From NCBI RefSeq assembly GCF_024204645.1, contig NZ_CP100351.1:2542001-2606000 (forward strand): a stretch of 64,000 bases of DNA, written 5' to 3'. The translations under genes were made by a program, and so were the position numbers. Shown piece after piece: positions 17,554 to 26,316 of the stretch (position 1 is the stretch's first letter; each line of letters opens with the position of its first letter). The notes beneath the pieces are model-generated. The model was not told the DNA's origin. It did not search any database and saw only the letters and a list, made by a program, of their open reading frames with translations. Source of the DNA: Desulfomicrobium sp. ZS1. GTDB lineage: Bacteria; Desulfobacterota; Desulfovibrionia; Desulfovibrionales; Desulfomicrobiaceae.

Positions 17554-18888
17554 TCACCCCAACCCCAGGCGCTTCAACTTCTCCCTGAGCGTTTTGCGGT
17601 CGATGCCCAGGATCTCGGCAGCGCGGGTTTTGTTGTCGCCGGTGCGGGCCAGGACCGCGCGGATGTGGTCCGCTTCGACCTCGGCCAGGGTCTTGTCCCC
17701 GTGCCGGCCGCGGGTGATGGAAAATCGCATGGACTCAGGCAGGTCGGTGATGTCGATGACCGGCCCGTCACCGACGATGACCAGGCGCTGCAACAGATTC
17801 TCCAATTCCCGGACATTGCCGGGCCAGGCGTACTGGGCCAGGGCGTCCAGCGCCTCGTCGGTCATGCGCGGGGTCTCGCGGTTCATGTCCGCGGAGAATT
17901 TGCGCAGGAAATGATTGGCCAGCATGAGGATGTCGTCCCCGCGTTCGGCCAGGGACGGCAGGCGAATCTCCACGACATGAATGCGGTAAAAGAGGTCCTC
18001 CCGGAAAAGGCCCTGCGCCACCAGCCGTTTCAAATCCTTATGCGTGGCCGCGATAATGCGGGTATCGACGGTGCGGGTACGTGACGACCCGACCATGCAA
18101 AATTCCTTGCTCTGCATGACCCGGAGCAACTTGGCCTGCAGATTGGGGCTGGCGTCTCCGATTTCGTCCAGAAAGATGGTTCCACCGTTGGCGATCTCGA
18201 AAAAACCGGCCCGACTGTCTTTGGCGCCGGTGAAGGCTCCCTTAACGTGGCCGAAGAGTTCGCTCTCAAGCAGGGTGTCGGGAATGGCCGAGCAATTGAC
18301 CGGCACAAAGGCCGAAGCCCTGCGGTCGCTGTTATAGTGCACGGCGCGGGCCACCACTTCCTTGCCAGTGCCCGATTCCCCGGAAATGAATACATTGGCG
18401 CTGGTCTGTGCAGCCTTGCGGATAAGCCCGTAAACGGCCTGCATCTCCGGACAGTTGCCGATGATCCCGAAGACGCTGAGTTCCTGGCCGCCTGCATGGG
18501 CGGCGCGCCTCCTGACCTGTTTTTCAAGAATCCGCCGGACCACGGCCAAGAGCTCCTCGCCGGTGAAAGGCTTGGCCAGGTACTCTCCGGCCCCGTCGCG
18601 CATGGCCTCCACGGCCCCGCTGATCGTCGGATAGCCCGTAATCATCATGATCTCGGTATCTTTGAAATTGTCCCGCACATACTTGATGAGCTCCAGCCCG
18701 TTTGCCCGAGGCATCTTGTAATCGGTGATGATCAGGTCCACGGGCGTCTCGTCCAGAAAGGCTCCGGCCTCCTCGACGCTGCCGCAGGTATGGACCACAT
18801 ATCCCGCCCCGGTCAGGTTGCGCGAGATGACTTCAAGGGTGGCGGGGCTGTCGTCCACGGCCAGAATTGTCGTAGCCTTGTCCTGCAT
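17554..18888 (-). CDS. NtrC-family sigma-54-dependent response regulator
   Basis: 444 residues. Receiver domain 1-125 (AVDDSPATLEV, phospho-acceptor Asp56 in LIITDYKMPR), AAA+ domain about 140-370, and a Fis-type helix-turn-helix at the C-terminus (NKTRAAEILGIDRKTLREKLKRLG). Walker A is GESGTGKE, the sigma-54 contact loop GAFTGA is intact, and Walker B is GGTIFLDEIGD. It should bind enhancer DNA and activate sigma-54 RNA polymerase when phosphorylated. It sits 13 bases after the histidine kinase gene and ends a six-gene run headed by a sigma-54 promoter at 23511-23528, so autoregulation of the run is likely. AAGGA precedes the ATG. Confidence 0.95.
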   Translation of the reverse strand: MQDKATTILAVDDSPATLEVISRNLTGAGYVVHTCGSVEEAGAFLDETPVDLIITDYKMPRANGLELIKYVRDNFKDTEIMMITGYPTISGAVEAMRDGAGEYLAKPFTGEELLAVVRRILEKQVRRRAAHAGGQELSVFGIIGNCPEMQAVYGLIRKAAQTSANVFISGESGTGKEVVARAVHYNSDRRASAFVPVNCSAIPDTLLESELFGHVKGAFTGAKDSRAGFFEIANGGTIFLDEIGDASPNLQAKLLRVMQSKEFCMVGSSRTRTVDTRIIAATHKDLKRLVAQGLFREDLFYRIHVVEIRLPSLAERGDDILMLANHFLRKFSADMNRETPRMTDEALDALAQYAWPGNVRELENLLQRLVIVGDGPVIDITDLPESMRFSITRGRHGDKTLAEVEADHIRAVLARTGDNKTRAAEILGIDRKTLREKLKRLGLG

Positions 18889-18901
18889 GCTTTTTTCGTC
18901 C

Positions 18902-20416
18902 TTATTTGTCGTCGATGGCCGGATTCATTTCACGCACGCTCCCGCCGCATGGGAAGGTGATCTCGAAACGCGTGCCGCGGCCCGGTTCACTCTCCACTTC
19001 GATGACTCCTCCGTGGGCATGGACGATCCCGTGCACCACCGCAAGGCCAAGGCCCGTGCCCTGATCCACGTCCTTGGTTGTGAAGAACGGATTGAAAATC
19101 TGGCGCATGACTTCCGGGGTCATGCCCACTCCGCTGTCGCTGACCAGAAGGTAGACGTCATCCTTGAAAGACAGGGTTTCTATGGTCAAGACCCCGCCCC
19201 CGGGCATGGCGTGGATTCCGTTGACCACCAGATTGACGATGACCTGCTTCAGATGCTGCGGGTCGGCCATGATCGTCGGCAGGCCTTCGGCCAGGTTCAT
19301 GCGCACCTCGACCTTGCCCCGGGATGCGCTCATCTCGATAAAATACAGGGAATCACGGATGACCTGATTCAAATCGATCAAGGTTTTTCGCAAAGGCACC
19401 TGACGACCGAAGATCATCAGCTTCTTGATCACCTCGCGGCTGTGCAGGGCCGCCTTGATGATGCTGTCCAGATCCTTCATGGCCTGCGCCGGAAGGCCCG
19501 GGGTCTGTTCGGCCAGCTGCGCGAACCCGAGGATATTGGCCAGGGGCTCGTTCAACTCATGCGCCACTCCGGCCGCGAACTGGCCGATCTTGGCCAGCCG
19601 GTCGGCGTGCTGCAATTGGCGTTCAAGATTCCTCTTGGTCGACAGGGCTTCGCGCTTGGCGATGATCCAGCCGACATGCTTGGCCAGGGCTCCAAGAAGT
19701 TCGGATTCGGTAGGCAAAAAGGCGTAGGCCGTTCCATCCTCGGCGCTGCCTGACAGGCTGACGCTGAGGTGCCCGCGCTTCACCCTCTGCACCACCACCT
19801 CCTGCTCCAGACGGCACGAGGCATCGGGCGCGAATTTCCCGCTGATCAGCACCTCGCCATCGAGGAGCAGCCGCACGCCCGTGGACTCGGGATGCTGAAA
19901 CGAAGGGGGGATGATGGCCAGTATCTCGCGCAGAATGTCCGGCAGCTCACTGTCCATGTTCGAGACGATGCGATTCATGGCGTGCAGGCAGGACAACTCC
20001 TTGTTGAGGGCCACCAGCCGGCCGTGTTCGTGCAGCAGTTCATGCTGGCGCAGCACATGGGCCGTGACATCCTGGCCGACGCAAAGAACGCTGACCAGAC
20101 TGTGATGGGAATCAAACAGAGGCTTCATGTTCCAGTCGATATACACCTTGCGGCCATCCCTGGCCATGAGAGAGCCTTTCATGAACGCGAGCGTCCCGGC
20201 CTCGACGATCCCGGCGAAAGTTTCCCGGGACATGTCAACGCGCTTGGCATCCACGCAAAGCTCAAACCAATCCCGACCGGCAATGGAGCCTATCTCGTAG
20301 CCGGAAAGCGCCTCGAAGCGCGAATTTCCATGGATGATCCGCCCGCCCTCGTCCAGGGTGACGACAATGCCGTGGCTGAGTTCCATGACGGTATTGTAAT
20401 ATTCGGAAAGATTCAT
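18902..20416 (-). CDS. PAS-containing sensor histidine kinase
   Basis: 504 residues from ATG 20416, preceded by GGGAG. No transmembrane segment is visible, so it senses a cytoplasmic signal or is recruited to a membrane partner. An N-terminal PAS domain (1-120: GRIIHGNSRFEALSGYEIG) is followed by a GAF-like segment (about 140-255). The dimerisation/H-box is FAAGVAHELNEPLANILGFA, and the ATPase domain has N box VIVNLVVNGIHAM, G1 DSGVGMTPE and G2 GTGLGLAVVHGIV. The glutamine-free HELNEP box is typical of kinases paired with NtrC-type regulators. It is cotranscribed with the regulator at 17554-18888, which is its likely phospho-acceptor. Confidence 0.94.
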   Translation of the reverse strand: MNLSEYYNTVMELSHGIVVTLDEGGRIIHGNSRFEALSGYEIGSIAGRDWFELCVDAKRVDMSRETFAGIVEAGTLAFMKGSLMARDGRKVYIDWNMKPLFDSHHSLVSVLCVGQDVTAHVLRQHELLHEHGRLVALNKELSCLHAMNRIVSNMDSELPDILREILAIIPPSFQHPESTGVRLLLDGEVLISGKFAPDASCRLEQEVVVQRVKRGHLSVSLSGSAEDGTAYAFLPTESELLGALAKHVGWIIAKREALSTKRNLERQLQHADRLAKIGQFAAGVAHELNEPLANILGFAQLAEQTPGLPAQAMKDLDSIIKAALHSREVIKKLMIFGRQVPLRKTLIDLNQVIRDSLYFIEMSASRGKVEVRMNLAEGLPTIMADPQHLKQVIVNLVVNGIHAMPGGGVLTIETLSFKDDVYLLVSDSGVGMTPEVMRQIFNPFFTTKDVDQGTGLGLAVVHGIVHAHGGVIEVESEPGRGTRFEITFPCGGSVREMNPAIDDK

Positions 20417-20470
20417 AACCACTCCCGTACCTTGAGCCGGTCCACCTGGCAAAGGGCATTCGCCCGGCCC

Positions 20471-20511
20471 AAAAATTTCGGCGCGGCCCCCCTAAGAGGC
20501 CACGCCGAAAA
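20471..20511 (-). terminator. Intra-operon terminator/attenuator before the kinase gene
   Basis: On the minus strand TTTCGGCGTGGCC pairs with GGCCGCGCCGAAA (one mismatch) around a 9-base loop and is followed by TTTTTG. It lies in the 135-base gap between the small membrane-protein gene and the kinase gene. It would let permease transcripts outnumber those of the kinase and activator. Confidence 0.7.
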
Positions 20512-20551
20512 TGATGCCTTATGCAGGGCAAGCCCCTGCAGGCATTGCAAA

Positions 20552-21253
20552 TCAATGACCGCTGATTTTCAGGCCCCATCCTTCGAAGATAAAGAGGATG
20601 CCGAAGCCATACCAAATGGTGTAAACGACATAGAAAACCAGGGAGAAGATGACGATTCCGGCCTTGTCCCTGATCTGCTCGGGTACCACGTTGTAGTAGT
20701 TATAGGCAGTCTCCACGACCTTGGAATTGATGTTGTAGGCGACCTTGGCTGCGGCGAACGCCTTCTGATCCGTCAACCCCTTGTCTAAACCGGCCAGGAT
20801 CGTGTTCCAGTTGTAGAGTGCCTGACGGTCATCCTTGGATTCCAGGGCGGGATACTTGGCCTTCAAGGCGGCGCCATCGTTATGGTACATCTTGTCCGCG
20901 TCTTCAAGGCTGGCGCTGAGGATGGCAAAGTAGTCGCCACTCACGGTCAATTCCTTGCCCTGGGCGGATGCAGTGGCCCCTGCGGCGGTGATCAGCGCAA
21001 CGCTGTCGGCGGCCTGTGTCTCGCTTTTCATCTTCATGGTCACGTTGATCTGGGTGCCGGACACGGTCTTGGCTTCTTCCTTCAGATTATCCACATAGTA
21101 TGCAGAACCCTTGGAGATGGAATTGTACAGGTTGTCCAGATAGCCCATGGCGTTGTGCCCGTCGAAAATAGGCTGGAACATGGCGATAAGGACTATGAAG
21201 AAGGTTACGATCAGGACAAGTCCCCCGGTGAATTCCTTTTTGTTATGAATCAT
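20552..21253 (-). CDS. Two-helix membrane protein coupled to the TauE permease
   Basis: 233 residues. One transmembrane helix lies near the N-terminus (GGLVLIVTFFIVLIAMFQPI), and another near the C-terminus (AGIVIFSLVFYVVYTIWYGFGILFIFEGW). About 160 mostly polar residues lie between them, probably in the periplasm, and include VTMKMKSETQAADS and KYPALESKDDRQALYNW. I do not recognise a named family. The ATG is four bases after the permease stop with GAGGA upstream, so production is tightly coupled. The arrangement suggests an accessory subunit or periplasmic domain for the permease (inference). Confidence 0.8.
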   Translation of the reverse strand: MIHNKKEFTGGLVLIVTFFIVLIAMFQPIFDGHNAMGYLDNLYNSISKGSAYYVDNLKEEAKTVSGTQINVTMKMKSETQAADSVALITAAGATASAQGKELTVSGDYFAILSASLEDADKMYHNDGAALKAKYPALESKDDRQALYNWNTILAGLDKGLTDQKAFAAAKVAYNINSKVVETAYNYYNVVPEQIRDKAGIVIFSLVFYVVYTIWYGFGILFIFEGWGLKISGH

Positions 21254-21257
21254 AAGA

Positions 21258-22535
21258 TTAGTCCTCGTACTTCAGTGTCTTGATATTCTTGAAAAATGCT
21301 CCGAATACCCAGATGCCGAACAGGGAGATGACGATGAAGAACAGGTACATGCCCACCGTGTCCATGACCGAGGTGAAACCGGCCAGGGACTCGGGCAGAT
21401 AGCCCATGGCGACCATCTTCTTGGGCAGGGCGAAGAAGCGGTTGACGAAACCGGCCATGACCGAAAGGGCGAAGAAGCCGCGAATGGTGATGCCGGGCAC
21501 GACCTTGGTCACCAGGGCGCCGACCTGGATGCCGAGCAGGGAACCGAGCAGCATGCCCATGGCCAGGGTGTAGAAGATGAAGCCGTAGATGGCGTACTGG
21601 GTGATGGCGCCGTAACCAGCCGTGAACACGATCTGGAAGATGTCCGTGCCGACGGTGGTGAGCGAAGAGACGCCCAGGATGTAGACAAAAATGGGGAAGG
21701 TCAGGAAGCCGCCGCCAACGCCCATGATGCCCGCAGCCATGCCGACCAGCACGCCGGAGAGGACCAGAAAGATCCAGGAGATCTTGCGCCCGCCGGGAAT
21801 GAGGCCCTGGTCGAAAGAGACCATGGGCGGCAAATTGACGGACTGCAGTTTCTTGGCGATGCCCGTCATGCCGGCGCCTTCGCTGGTGTCATGCGCGCCG
21901 CCCGACTGAACGGCCTTCTTGGCGCTCCAGTAGTCGTACATGCCGTAAAAACCCAGGAAGCCGAGCATGACCGTGTACACGGTGGTGATGAAGGCGTCGC
22001 TCAAAACCGGATTGATATTGTAGAGCGCACGGTTGATGCCCGCGCCCACTGTCGTGCCGATGATGGCGCCGATGAGAAAGACGAAAGCCAGGGGCACGGA
22101 CACGTTGCCCATCTTGCGATGCAGGACGCTGCCCATGATGGCCTTGGCAAAAATGTGAAAGAGGTCCGTGCCGACGGCCAGGATGCCCTTGACGCCCGCG
22201 CTCATGAGTGCCGGGGCGATAATGAAGCCGCCGCCTGCGCCGATGCAGCCTGAAATGAGACCCGCACCCACGCCAATGAAAATCGACACAAAGAAAATAT
22301 ACAGGCTGTAAAAGGAAGGACTGTAGGCTTCTTTTCCGCCAATCACGCTCGGCAAAGCCTGGCCGATTTCATCGGCATAGGCCCATCCGCCAAGCACGGC
22401 AGGAATGAGCATGAGGCACAGCAGCCAGATCCGTTTCTTGTCGCCCATGATGATTCGGGCGTTTTCCACTTCCCACCGGGCAAAGGACCGCGAGCCCTCC
22501 ACCATGAATGCTCCCCAATCTTTAAAGAATCCCAT
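21258..22535 (-). CDS. TauE/SafE-family anion permease
   Basis: 425 residues from ATG 22535 (GAGGAGG 11 bases upstream). An upstream ATG at 22577 would add 14 residues but has a poor ribosome site. The protein has many transmembrane helices and the family's paired glycine-rich signatures, IFIGVGAGLISGCIGAGGGFIIAPALM and GVLVGMAAGIMGVGGGFLTFPIFVY (given here as names of the two repeats). TauE/SafE proteins export sulfite, sulfoacetate and related organosulfur anions, which fits a sulfate reducer. It is flanked by response regulators and a kinase on the same strand, so its expression is likely signal-controlled through sigma-54. Confidence 0.9.
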   Translation of the reverse strand: MGFFKDWGAFMVEGSRSFARWEVENARIIMGDKKRIWLLCLMLIPAVLGGWAYADEIGQALPSVIGGKEAYSPSFYSLYIFFVSIFIGVGAGLISGCIGAGGGFIIAPALMSAGVKGILAVGTDLFHIFAKAIMGSVLHRKMGNVSVPLAFVFLIGAIIGTTVGAGINRALYNINPVLSDAFITTVYTVMLGFLGFYGMYDYWSAKKAVQSGGAHDTSEGAGMTGIAKKLQSVNLPPMVSFDQGLIPGGRKISWIFLVLSGVLVGMAAGIMGVGGGFLTFPIFVYILGVSSLTTVGTDIFQIVFTAGYGAITQYAIYGFIFYTLAMGMLLGSLLGIQVGALVTKVVPGITIRGFFALSVMAGFVNRFFALPKKMVAMGYLPESLAGFTSVMDTVGMYLFFIVISLFGIWVFGAFFKNIKTLKYED

Positions 22536-22595
22536 ACGCGTTACCGCCTCCTCGTAATCTTGTGTATTCAGGACCATGTTCCCTGTGCAGGTGGC

Positions 22596-22991
22596 TTACT
22601 CCAACCCGCGCCTCTCACCCGCTTTCCTGCTCCGGGAACAGGCCTCCCGGATTTTGCCGACCAGGACATCAAGCTCCACCGGCTTCATCAGATAGTCGAA
22701 CGCGCCCATGGCCATGCCCGAAATGGCGACTTCCATGTCGGCGTGCCCGGTCAGCATGAGCACCTGCACCTGCGGAAAACGCAACTTTATCTCCCGCAAG
22801 ACCTGAATGCCGTCCATGCCGGGCATTCCTACATCAAGGACTACCACATCGGCGGGTTCCACCTCAAGCTCTTGCAACCCCTCCAGGCCGCTGCCGGCCT
22901 CCCGGACGAGAAAACCCCTTTTATGCAGGCGTTTGGCCATGGTGACCAGGAACTGCGTCTCGTCGTCGATAAGAAGAATGCTTTCAGCCAT
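22596..22991 (-). CDS. Single-domain response regulator (second of pair)
   Basis: 131 residues from ATG 22991 (GGAG upstream). A CheY-like receiver only: acidic pocket LLIDDETQF, phospho-acceptor Asp in VVVLDVGMPGMDG, Thr in VLMLTGHADME, Lys in YLMKPVELDVL. No output domain. It resembles the preceding receiver at 23014-23445 closely enough to be a tandem duplicate, differing mainly in the C-terminal tail. It may act as a phosphate sink or shuttle for the downstream kinase. The gene starts 22 bases after its paralogue. Confidence 0.92.
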   Translation of the reverse strand: MAESILLIDDETQFLVTMAKRLHKRGFLVREAGSGLEGLQELEVEPADVVVLDVGMPGMDGIQVLREIKLRFPQVQVLMLTGHADMEVAISGMAMGAFDYLMKPVELDVLVGKIREACSRSRKAGERRGLE

Positions 22992-23013
22992 GAGCGCTCC
23001 ATTTTGATCGCCG

Positions 23014-23445
23014 CTACGTTCGGCGACTGGCGATCTCCCGAACCCGTGCGTCGACGATCTTCTCTTCATGCCTGCGCTTTTTCTCCACCGCTTCCTTGAC
23101 CTTTTCGACCAGCACATCGATGCTGCATGGCTTCATCAGATAATCCGAAGCCCCCAGCCGCATGCCGTCGATGGCCGATTCCACGGTGGCGTGTCCGGTC
23201 AGCATGATCACTTCCACCAGAGGAAATTGCTGCTTGATGAGCTGCAGCATCTCGATGCCGCTGCGTCCGGGCAGCTTCACGTCAAGGATGACAACCTCGA
23301 TTTCGCCATGCAGCGCAAGCTTCTGCAAGGCCTCTTCGCCGCTGCCTGCGTGAAACACTTCCATGCTCCGCATGGTCAGGCGTTTCTTCATGATTTCGAT
23401 GAACTGCGCATCGTCATCGACAAGCAAGATATTGGCGTCGGTCAC
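23014..23445 (-). CDS. Single-domain response regulator (first gene of the operon)
   Basis: 143 residues starting with GTG, with AAGGAGGG seven bases upstream. Receiver motifs: ILLVDDDAQFIE, phospho-acceptor Asp in VVILDVKLPGRSG, Thr in VIMLTGHATVESA, Lys in YLMKPCSIDVLVEK. A charged helical tail follows (EAVEKKRRHEEKIVDARVREI). It is the first gene after the sigma-54 promoter at 23511-23528, about 57 bases from the predicted transcript start. No DNA-binding domain is present. Confidence 0.92.
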   Translation of the reverse strand: MTDANILLVDDDAQFIEIMKKRLTMRSMEVFHAGSGEEALQKLALHGEIEVVILDVKLPGRSGIEMLQLIKQQFPLVEVIMLTGHATVESAIDGMRLGASDYLMKPCSIDVLVEKVKEAVEKKRRHEEKIVDARVREIASRRT

Positions 23446-23510
23446 TCAGCCCTCCTTGACGGGCCTGCCCGCTTGATCCGCAGGTAAGCCTTCTTCTGGT
23501 TCAAACACAT

Positions 23511-23528
23511 AAAGCAACGCACATGCCA
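23511..23528 (-). promoter_or_regulatory. Sigma-54 (-24/-12) promoter
   Basis: Read on the minus strand: TGGCATG, four bases, TTGCTTT. The invariant GG and GC dinucleotides have correct spacing and the flanks match the TGGCAYR-N4-TTGCW consensus. It sits 66 bases before the first receiver gene. The downstream genes include an NtrC-type activator with GAFTGA. Confidence 0.85.
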
Positions 23529-23683
23529 ACGCGCGCCTGCTTTTGCGTGTGAACAAACAAGGCCGGACCTAGACAATTATTACAACTGGCTGATTTTATG
23601 GAAGGCTACAAAAAAGCACGACGAATGGGTTCGCCACTGAAGAGTGGGGGAAGAGACCATAACGTAATTTCAAGCCAACAACC

Positions 23684-23716
23684 GGGGCGTTTCGCCCCAC
23701 GGGGACATTTCGCCCC
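23684..23716. promoter_or_regulatory. Paired candidate enhancer palindromes
   Basis: GGGGCGTTTCGCCCC (23684-23698, perfect 6-bp arms) is followed after two bases by GGGGACATTTCGCCCC (23701-23716, imperfect left arm). Their centres lie about 190 and 205 bases upstream of the predicted sigma-54 transcript start, a usual place for NtrC-type activator sites. The likely binder is the activator encoded at 17554-18888. Confidence 0.7.
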
Positions 23717-23782
23717 AAAACGGAAATCCGGCAGCCAAATCATTTGAAATCATGGATGAAATATCGGCAGGGAGAAACGAGC

Positions 23783-23797
23783 GGGGCGTTTTGCCCC
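23783..23797. promoter_or_regulatory. Third candidate enhancer palindrome
   Basis: GGGGCGTTTTGCCCC, the same GGGGC-N5-GCCCC pattern as at 23684-23716, about 290 bases upstream of the predicted start. Apart from these sites, the promoter and the terminator at 23829-23862, the 463-base gap holds nothing I recognise. Confidence 0.6.
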
Positions 23798-23828
23798 GTT
23801 CATGAATAGCGGAAACAACGAGCACGCG

Positions 23829-23862
23829 AAAAAACATCCGCCAGCCACAAAAATCCTGGCGG
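23829..23862 (-). terminator. Terminator of the TPR gene
   Basis: On the minus strand CCGCCAG and CTGGCGG form a stem around an 11-base loop followed by ATGTTTTTT. It lies 47 bases after the stop of the TPR gene and separates it from the sigma-54 unit. Confidence 0.75.
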
Positions 23863-23908
23863 GGCTGATGAAAAAAACAGGGCTGGGGACAGCGGCGGGA
23901 TGATCGTA

Positions 23909-24397
23909 CTACGCTTGCGTCAGCGCCTTTTCCACGGCTTCGGCCACCTCTGCTCCGGTCAAGGGTTCGCCGGTTTCAAAAAGAGCGCGATGCACGTTGA
24001 TTTCGCGCATGACCGCGATGTGATCGCGATCCACAAATCCCTTCCAGACATCCATGCACTTCTCAAGCTGCTCGCGCCGGGCATAGGCCAAGCCTAAATA
24101 AAGGCAGACCAGATAATCGCCGGGATGCTGCTTGACGACCATCAGCAACTGGTCCTTGGCCTGCACGTATTCACCCAGATGATAATGGCACATCCCCTGT
24201 CTGATCCGGGCCTCCTTGTGGGCGCGGTTTTCCTTGAGCACTTCCTTATACAGGTCGCGGGCGGCGCCATAGTCCTTGCGCACATAGGCCGCATCGGCGG
24301 CGCCGATATCAGCGCCGATGCCGGAAACAGGCTTGTCCCCACCCGACTCGCGCAGGCGGCGGGCCATGCCGAAAAGAAGGTCGCGTCTTGAGATCAT
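23909..24397 (-). CDS. Tetratricopeptide-repeat protein
   Basis: 162 residues, cytoplasmic. At least three helix-turn-helix repeats have TPR spacing and residues: DAAYVRKDYGAARDLYKEVLKE, RQGMCHYHLGEYVQAKDQLL and YLGLAYARREQLEKCMDVWK. The N-terminus MISRRDLLFGMARRLRE has adjacent arginines but no hydrophobic core, so it is probably not a Tat signal. The gene is transcribed divergently from the FG-GAP gene across a 163-base gap and has its own terminator. The partner is unknown. Confidence 0.85.
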   Translation of the reverse strand: MISRRDLLFGMARRLRESGGDKPVSGIGADIGAADAAYVRKDYGAARDLYKEVLKENRAHKEARIRQGMCHYHLGEYVQAKDQLLMVVKQHPGDYLVCLYLGLAYARREQLEKCMDVWKGFVDRDHIAVMREINVHRALFETGEPLTGAEVAEAVEKALTQA

Positions 24398-24560
24398 GGA
24401 GTCCTCTTATTATTGTTATGATGCGATGAAAACATGCCGCGCCCAACCCGCCGCATCCACGGCAGTTGTTGACATTCCCCGGATTCCTTACCATGAAGAA
24501 CCACTTTATTGTTCGCCATTCAACCGACAAAGTCCGAAATCTGTATTCCCGGAGGAGACA

Positions 24561-26195
24561 ATGTTCAAGAGACTTCTCATCAACCTCGCCGTCCTGCTTC
24601 TTTGCGCCGCCCCGGCCCTGGCCCAGGAGGCCAAGACCTTCGCGGTGCTGCCCTTTGGGGTGCATGGACCGCAGGAGTATCAATATTTGAGCCAGGGCAT
24701 TCAAAGCATGCTGACCACGCGTCTGACCTGGCCCGAAAATTTCACTCCTGTTGATGCCGGGGCAATCAAAAAGGCCGCAGCGAGCCTTCCCGCCGACGCA
24801 GCCTCCGCCGAAAAGATCCGCCAGACGCTGGGCGTGGATTATCTGGTCTGGGGATCTCTGACCGTCATGGGCCAGGAATGCAGCCTGGACGTCAACACCC
24901 TGGACCCGCAAGGCCAGAACATCCCCCGCCCGACGCAGTCGACCTTAAGCCAGGTCATCCCGAGCCTGGAAACCGTGGCGAAAGACATCAACTCCCAGGT
25001 CTTCGGCAAGCCCGAATCCGCCGTGGCCAAGGCCGAGCCCGTGGTCACGCCCATGAACGAAGCCCTTATCGTCAATGAAACCAAGGCAGGCACGGCCTAC
25101 GCCAACCCGTCCCTCAAATATGAAGACACCGACACCTCCATGGGCCGCTGGCGCAGCCAGACACTGCCTTTCGCTTCACGCGGGATGGTGGTGTGTGATG
25201 GGGACGGGGACGGAAAGAACGAAATCTTCATGCTTACGGACAGCACGCTGATCGCTTACCAGTTAACCAACGGCGAAATGCGGCAAGTGGCAGAAGTGGA
25301 TTTGCCCAAAAACCGCAACTATCTGCGTCTGAACAGCATCGACATCAACCGCGACGGGCGCCACGAGCTGGTCGTCGCCAGCGCCATCGACCAGAAGCCC
25401 TCTTCCTTGATAGCGGAATTCGACGGCAAACTCTCCATCGCCGAAGACAGTATCCCCTATTTTCTGGGCGTGCTGAACATGCCCCCATCCTTCATGCCGA
25501 TGCTGGTCGGCCAGGGCGTGGGCAAAGCCAAGTACATGCAGAGCAGCATCCACCAGATGATCAAATCAGGCGGAAAATTCGAACTTGGCCCCACTATCAG
25601 CCTGCCGCAGGGCGGCAACGTCTTCAACGTGACATTCCTGCCTTTTGAAGACAGCCACCAGATCCTCATGATCGACGATTACGACCGTATGCGCGTGTTC
25701 AGTTCCACCGAATCGCTCCTGACCGTTACCGAAGAGACATATGCGGGGTCGAATCTCGGCGTCGAATACCACCCGGCTGCCCTTGGCCTGAAAGCGCCCG
25801 ACGCGAAGCATTCCCCGCAATACACCGTCTACTTCCCATTGCGCGGCATCCCCTGCAACCTGGACAAGGACAACCGCTACGAGCTGATCATCAGCCGCAA
25901 CATTTCCGTCTCGGCCCAAATGTTCTCCAACTATCGCGATTACCCGCAGGGTGAAATGCACAGCCTCTACTGGGACGGCGTGGGCATGAGCCTGGAGTGG
26001 AAAACTTCCCGCATCAAAGGGACCATCGCCGACTACGCCTTGGCCGACATGGACAACGACGGCATTCTTGATCTGGTGGTCAACATCAACTCGCACACCG
26101 GCATGACCGGCACGGCAAAGAAGAAGACCATGGTGGTGGCTTACCCCTTAGATCTCTCCCAAGCGAATGGGAAAGTTCAAAAAACTGAACAGTAA
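24561..26195 (+). CDS. Exported FG-GAP/VCBS-repeat protein
   Basis: 544 residues from ATG 24561, chosen for GGAGGAG at 24551-24557 and a signal peptide (MFKRLLINLAVLLLCAAPALAQ). Residues 25-150 resemble the N-terminal domain of TolB/FlgO-type envelope proteins (KTFAVLPFGVHGPQEYQYLSQG, GVDYLVWGSLTV). The rest carries calcium-binding-type FG-GAP repeats: CDGDGDGKNEIFML, DINRDGRHELVVAS, NLDKDNRYELIISR and DMDNDGILDLVVN, implying a beta-propeller. It probably acts in the periplasm or on the cell surface. The porin gene lies 121 bases downstream. Confidence 0.88.
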   Translation: MFKRLLINLAVLLLCAAPALAQEAKTFAVLPFGVHGPQEYQYLSQGIQSMLTTRLTWPENFTPVDAGAIKKAAASLPADAASAEKIRQTLGVDYLVWGSLTVMGQECSLDVNTLDPQGQNIPRPTQSTLSQVIPSLETVAKDINSQVFGKPESAVAKAEPVVTPMNEALIVNETKAGTAYANPSLKYEDTDTSMGRWRSQTLPFASRGMVVCDGDGDGKNEIFMLTDSTLIAYQLTNGEMRQVAEVDLPKNRNYLRLNSIDINRDGRHELVVASAIDQKPSSLIAEFDGKLSIAEDSIPYFLGVLNMPPSFMPMLVGQGVGKAKYMQSSIHQMIKSGGKFELGPTISLPQGGNVFNVTFLPFEDSHQILMIDDYDRMRVFSSTESLLTVTEETYAGSNLGVEYHPAALGLKAPDAKHSPQYTVYFPLRGIPCNLDKDNRYELIISRNISVSAQMFSNYRDYPQGEMHSLYWDGVGMSLEWKTSRIKGTIADYALADMDNDGILDLVVNINSHTGMTGTAKKKTMVVAYPLDLSQANGKVQKTEQ

Positions 26196-26316
26196 AAAAA
26201 ATTTTACTTTTTAGCTTGAATCGCCCAAAAAAGGCTTGCTTTTTGGACTCGACTTACACTACCTACTTAGCAGGCGTCAGATGATTAGTTTTTTTCACAG
26301 CAAAAGGAGAAAGAAC

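Noticed and set aside
23446-23908. A small gene in the gap upstream of the response regulators
   Set aside because: No open frame with a ribosome site; the gap is explained by the promoter, palindromes and a terminator.
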